Part shown: positions 5,399 through 6,502 of the stretch, piece after piece
Numbering within the stretch: position 1 is the stretch's first letter
Layout of the letters: every line of letters begins with the position of its first letter
Origin: Chloroflexota bacterium
GTDB taxonomy: Bacteria > Chloroflexota > Anaerolineae > Anaerolineales > Villigracilaceae
Length of the DNA: 6,502 nt
Reading direction: 5' to 3'
Assembly: GCA_021796155.1 (NCBI GenBank)
Contig: JAJYOO010000139.1
Span: 1-6,502, forward strand
Notes under the pieces: model-generated
The model's input: only the letters and a program-made list of their open reading frames with translations
Database searches by the model: none
What the model was told of the DNA's origin: nothing
Made by a program: the position numbers and the translations under genes

Positions 5399-5875
5399 CT
5401 ATTTTCGTTTTAGTCCCATCAATTCTAACACACGTTGAATACTGGCCAGGTAGCTATTCAACTTTATGACAGGTTCGATCACGTTTTCGCCAAGAAATTC
5501 TGCAGTGCCGCGCAGGGTGTTGACGGTTTCGCTGGTGGCCTGGATGATCGGACGGACTTCATTTTGCAGAAGGTTGATCAGGCTGGCGAGTTGGACGAGC
5601 AATATAACCAGTGCGATGCCGATCACCAGCGTTTCGAGCGCCACGACGATGATGAAAATGTCGCGAATTCGGCCAACTTCCTCGACGGATGTCTCAGGCC
5701 GTGCCAAAAAATAAATTGCCGTGATCAATCCGGCCAGGACAACCACCACGATGGCAACGATGGCTGCGATCATGGTCTTCATTTGTTGTTCCTGGGCTTT
5801 TTTTACAGCGATTTGTTCGGGGGTCAGCGGAGGCTGGGCAGGAGGATTTTGTGGTTGAGGGAGTGATGTTGCCAT
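5399..5875 (-). CDS. DUF948-like (YtxG-type) two-span membrane protein
   Basis: A 158-residue protein from the ATG at 5875. The N-terminus is a proline/glutamine-rich cytoplasmic stretch (SLPQPQNPPAQPPLTPEQ), then a first membrane segment at about 34-57 (MIAAIVAIVVVVLAGLITAI) and a second at about 73-96 (IFIIVVALETLVIGIALVIL). The C-terminal part, NEVRPIIQATSETVNTLRGT (105-124) then AEFLGENVIEPVIKLNSYLA, is an amphipathic helix that resembles DUF948/YtxG proteins. The frame is open for 34 more codons upstream (to 5977). I prefer 5875 because the upstream part lies across an extended -10 promoter and an AT-rich non-coding stretch and looks unlike protein. No Shine-Dalgarno precedes the ATG, and the promoter is placed so that the transcript should begin at or next to it. 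It heads a two-gene unit with the YtxH gene 27 nt downstream. The exact function is unknown; an envelope-maintenance role is inferred from the pair. Confidence 0.75.
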   Translation of the reverse strand: MATSLPQPQNPPAQPPLTPEQIAVKKAQEQQMKTMIAAIVAIVVVVLAGLITAIYFLARPETSVEEVGRIRDIFIIVVALETLVIGIALVILLVQLASLINLLQNEVRPIIQATSETVNTLRGTAEFLGENVIEPVIKLNSYLASIQRVLELMGLKRK

Positions 5876-5881
5876 GGGTTG

Positions 5882-5911
5882 ATTATAGCACATGGATTTT
5901 TGATTTGTTCT
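5882..5911 (-). promoter_or_regulatory. Extended -10 promoter giving a probably leaderless mRNA
   Basis: On the minus strand TGCTATAAT (5890-5882) is a perfect -10 hexamer with the TGn extension. A weak -35, AGAACA (5911-5906, three of six matches to TTGACA), lies 18 bp upstream. Only six bases, CAACCC, separate the -10 from the ATG at 5875, so initiation at the usual distance falls on or beside the A of the start codon. Confidence 0.65.
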
Positions 5912-6000
5912 TCCAAACCAAAAGGGGATGGGTGTCAAAATTTTGGGAGAAGAACCTTCTAAATACAAAGCGCACAACCCGCACGGTGCTTCGCGAAAGC

Positions 6001-6064
6001 CACGAAGGAAAAAGGAGCGCCAAATCGTGAATCCTCACCTTTGGTGTACTTTGTGCCCTTCGTG
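6001..6064. repeat. 64-bp imperfect hairpin in the divergent intergenic region
   Basis: Outer arms CACGAAGG (6001-6008) and CCTTCGTG (6057-6064) pair over 8 bp. Inner arms CGCCAAA (6018-6024) and TTTGGTG (6040-6046) pair over 7 bp with one G-T pair, around a 15-nt loop. The right-hand text, TTTGGTGTACTTTGTGCCCT followed by TCGTG, resembles the CTTTGTGTNCTTCGTGG type of dispersed intergenic repeat I recall from many environmental bacteria. Related but poorer copies of the same words occur to the left (ACAAAGCGCAC near 5965) and right (TTTGTGGTTTTCC near 6065). Confidence 0.7.
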
Positions 6065-6128
6065 TTTGTGGTTTTCCAAAAAACTGACGCTCACCCAGCG
6101 AAGTCATGCTGAAACCAGCCTTAAATCC

Positions 6129-6157
6129 TTGACATCGTGCTGGAACGGTAGTATCTT
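6129..6157 (+). promoter_or_regulatory. Sigma-70-type promoter of the TetR-family gene
   Basis: A perfect -35 hexamer TTGACA (6129-6134) and a -10 TATCTT (6152-6157, four of six matches) are separated by exactly 17 bp. The predicted start of transcription is near 6164, leaving a leader of about 25 nt to the ATG at 6189. Confidence 0.8.
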
Positions 6158-6179
6158 TTTGCTACCGACCGTTCGGTAG
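6146..6179 (+). promoter_or_regulatory. Likely TetR autoregulatory operator with three half-sites
   Basis: Three copies of one hexamer alternate in orientation: CGGTAG (6146-6151), CTACCG (6162-6167) and CGGTAG (6174-6179). The last two form an 18-bp near-perfect palindrome, CTACCGaccgttCGGTAG, typical of TetR-family operators. The first and second form another inverted repeat around the -10. Binding would cover the -10, the transcription start and the AGGG (6178-6181) before the start codon, so repression is expected. Confidence 0.72.
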
Positions 6180-6188
6180 GGAACGTCC

Positions 6189-6502
6189 ATGACCAGAGCT
6201 GATATCCTCGACGCCGCCGCGCAAGTCTTTCGCCAGAAAGGTTATCATGGCGCGTCCATGGCTGATATTGCCGGGGCCGTCAATCTGCAAAAGGCCAGTT
6301 TGTATCACCACGTTTCATCGAAGCAGGAAATCCTGCTGGCCTTGCTTGACCACGCGCTGGAAATGCTCACCGAACGGATCGCACCGATCGCGAACCGGTC
6401 TGTTCCTGCCGATGAGAAATTGCGGCAAATGATCCATGTTTACTTGCAATCATTAGCCGAGAACTCCGACTTATCTTCCGTGCTGTTGTTCGAACATCGT
6501 TC
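6189..6502 (+). CDS. TetR/AcrR-family transcriptional regulator, N-terminal part
   Basis: The first 104 residues are visible; the gene runs off the right edge. I translated this by hand from the ATG at 6189. The N-terminal DNA-binding domain is typical: ILDAAAQVFRQKGYHGASMA (6-25), then the helix-turn-helix ADIAGAVNLQKASLYHHV (25-42), then SKQEILLALLDHAL (44-57). The start of the ligand-binding domain is seen to FEHR (101-104). Such proteins bind palindromic operators as dimers and release them when a small hydrophobic ligand binds. The ligand and targets are unknown. The three half-sites over its own promoter suggest self-repression; divergent control of the DUF948-like gene is possible but its promoter, about 280 bp away, has no visible half-site. 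Ribosome-binding site AGGG lies 7 nt before the ATG. Confidence 0.92.
   Translation, partial: MTRADILDAAAQVFRQKGYHGASMADIAGAVNLQKASLYHHVSSKQEILLALLDHALEMLTERIAPIANRSVPADEKLRQMIHVYLQSLAENSDLSSVLLFEHR

Larger units (their letters stand above)
5876..6188. other. Divergent intergenic region (313 bp)
   Basis: It holds the leftward promoter of the DUF948-like gene next to its left end, the rightward promoter and operator of the TetR gene in its last 60 bp, and a hairpin-forming repeat in the middle. I see no convincing gene in it; the short open frames here have no ribosome-binding sites and read through the repeat. Confidence 0.75.

Noticed and set aside
5019..5438. A plus-strand open frame of 139 codons rich in Ala, Arg and Ser.
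   Set aside because: It is the antisense shadow of the GC-rich 33-bp repeats in the YtxH gene.
5876..5977. A 34-codon N-terminal extension of the DUF948-like protein.
   Set aside because: It crosses a good extended -10 promoter, has no ribosome-binding site, and reads like untranslated AT-rich sequence.

Overview
The window looks like bacterial chromosome, most likely from an uncultured Chloroflexota (Anaerolineae-type) genome. That is an inference from the company of genes: an archaeal/eukaryotic-type (type 3) prolyl-tRNA synthetase, a DUF948-like plus YtxH envelope pair, a small class I methyltransferase with an aromatic-rich N-terminus, and intergenic palindromes of the kind common in environmental genomes. 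No 16S or other decisive marker is present. Apart from one divergent gene at the right edge, every gene is on the minus strand, so transcription runs from right to left.

Right edge (5876-6502): a divergent intergenic region separates a plus-strand TetR-family regulator (cut by the window end) from a minus-strand membrane protein. The regulator has a clear sigma-70-type promoter with three CGGTAG/CTACCG half-sites laid over the -10 element and the ribosome-binding site, which suggests autoregulation. The membrane protein has an extended -10 promoter so close to its ATG that the mRNA is probably leaderless. A 64-bp hairpin-forming repeat lies between the two promoters.

Middle (3943-5875): two small transcription units. 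The first is a DUF948-like two-span membrane protein followed by a YtxH protein whose C-terminal half is a run of 11-residue helical repeats; it ends at a hairpin terminator. The second is a SAM-dependent methyltransferase and a small membrane protein joined by an ATGA overlap; it ends at a strong intrinsic terminator.

Left-centre (1627-3923): a broken MazG-like nucleotide pyrophosphohydrolase gene overlaps (ATGA) a LOG-family phosphoribohydrolase gene, so a two-gene nucleotide-metabolism unit has lost its first member. An 88-bp nested inverted repeat fills nearly all the space between the LOG gene and proS.

Left (1-1567): after a 45-bp near-perfect palindrome comes a chained set of three genes: an AlkD-like HEAT-repeat protein that seems to lack the usual catalytic residues, a compact alpha/beta hydrolase (8-nt overlap), and an FAD-dependent amine-oxidase-type oxidoreductase cut by the window start (6-nt gap).

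I see no phage, transposase, CRISPR array or rRNA/tRNA gene. Nothing amounts to a clear new multi-gene system. The most unusual points are the MazG-like pseudogene still coupled to an intact LOG gene, the leaderless promoter, the triple half-site operator, and a possible small RNA buried in the 3' end of the small membrane-protein gene.
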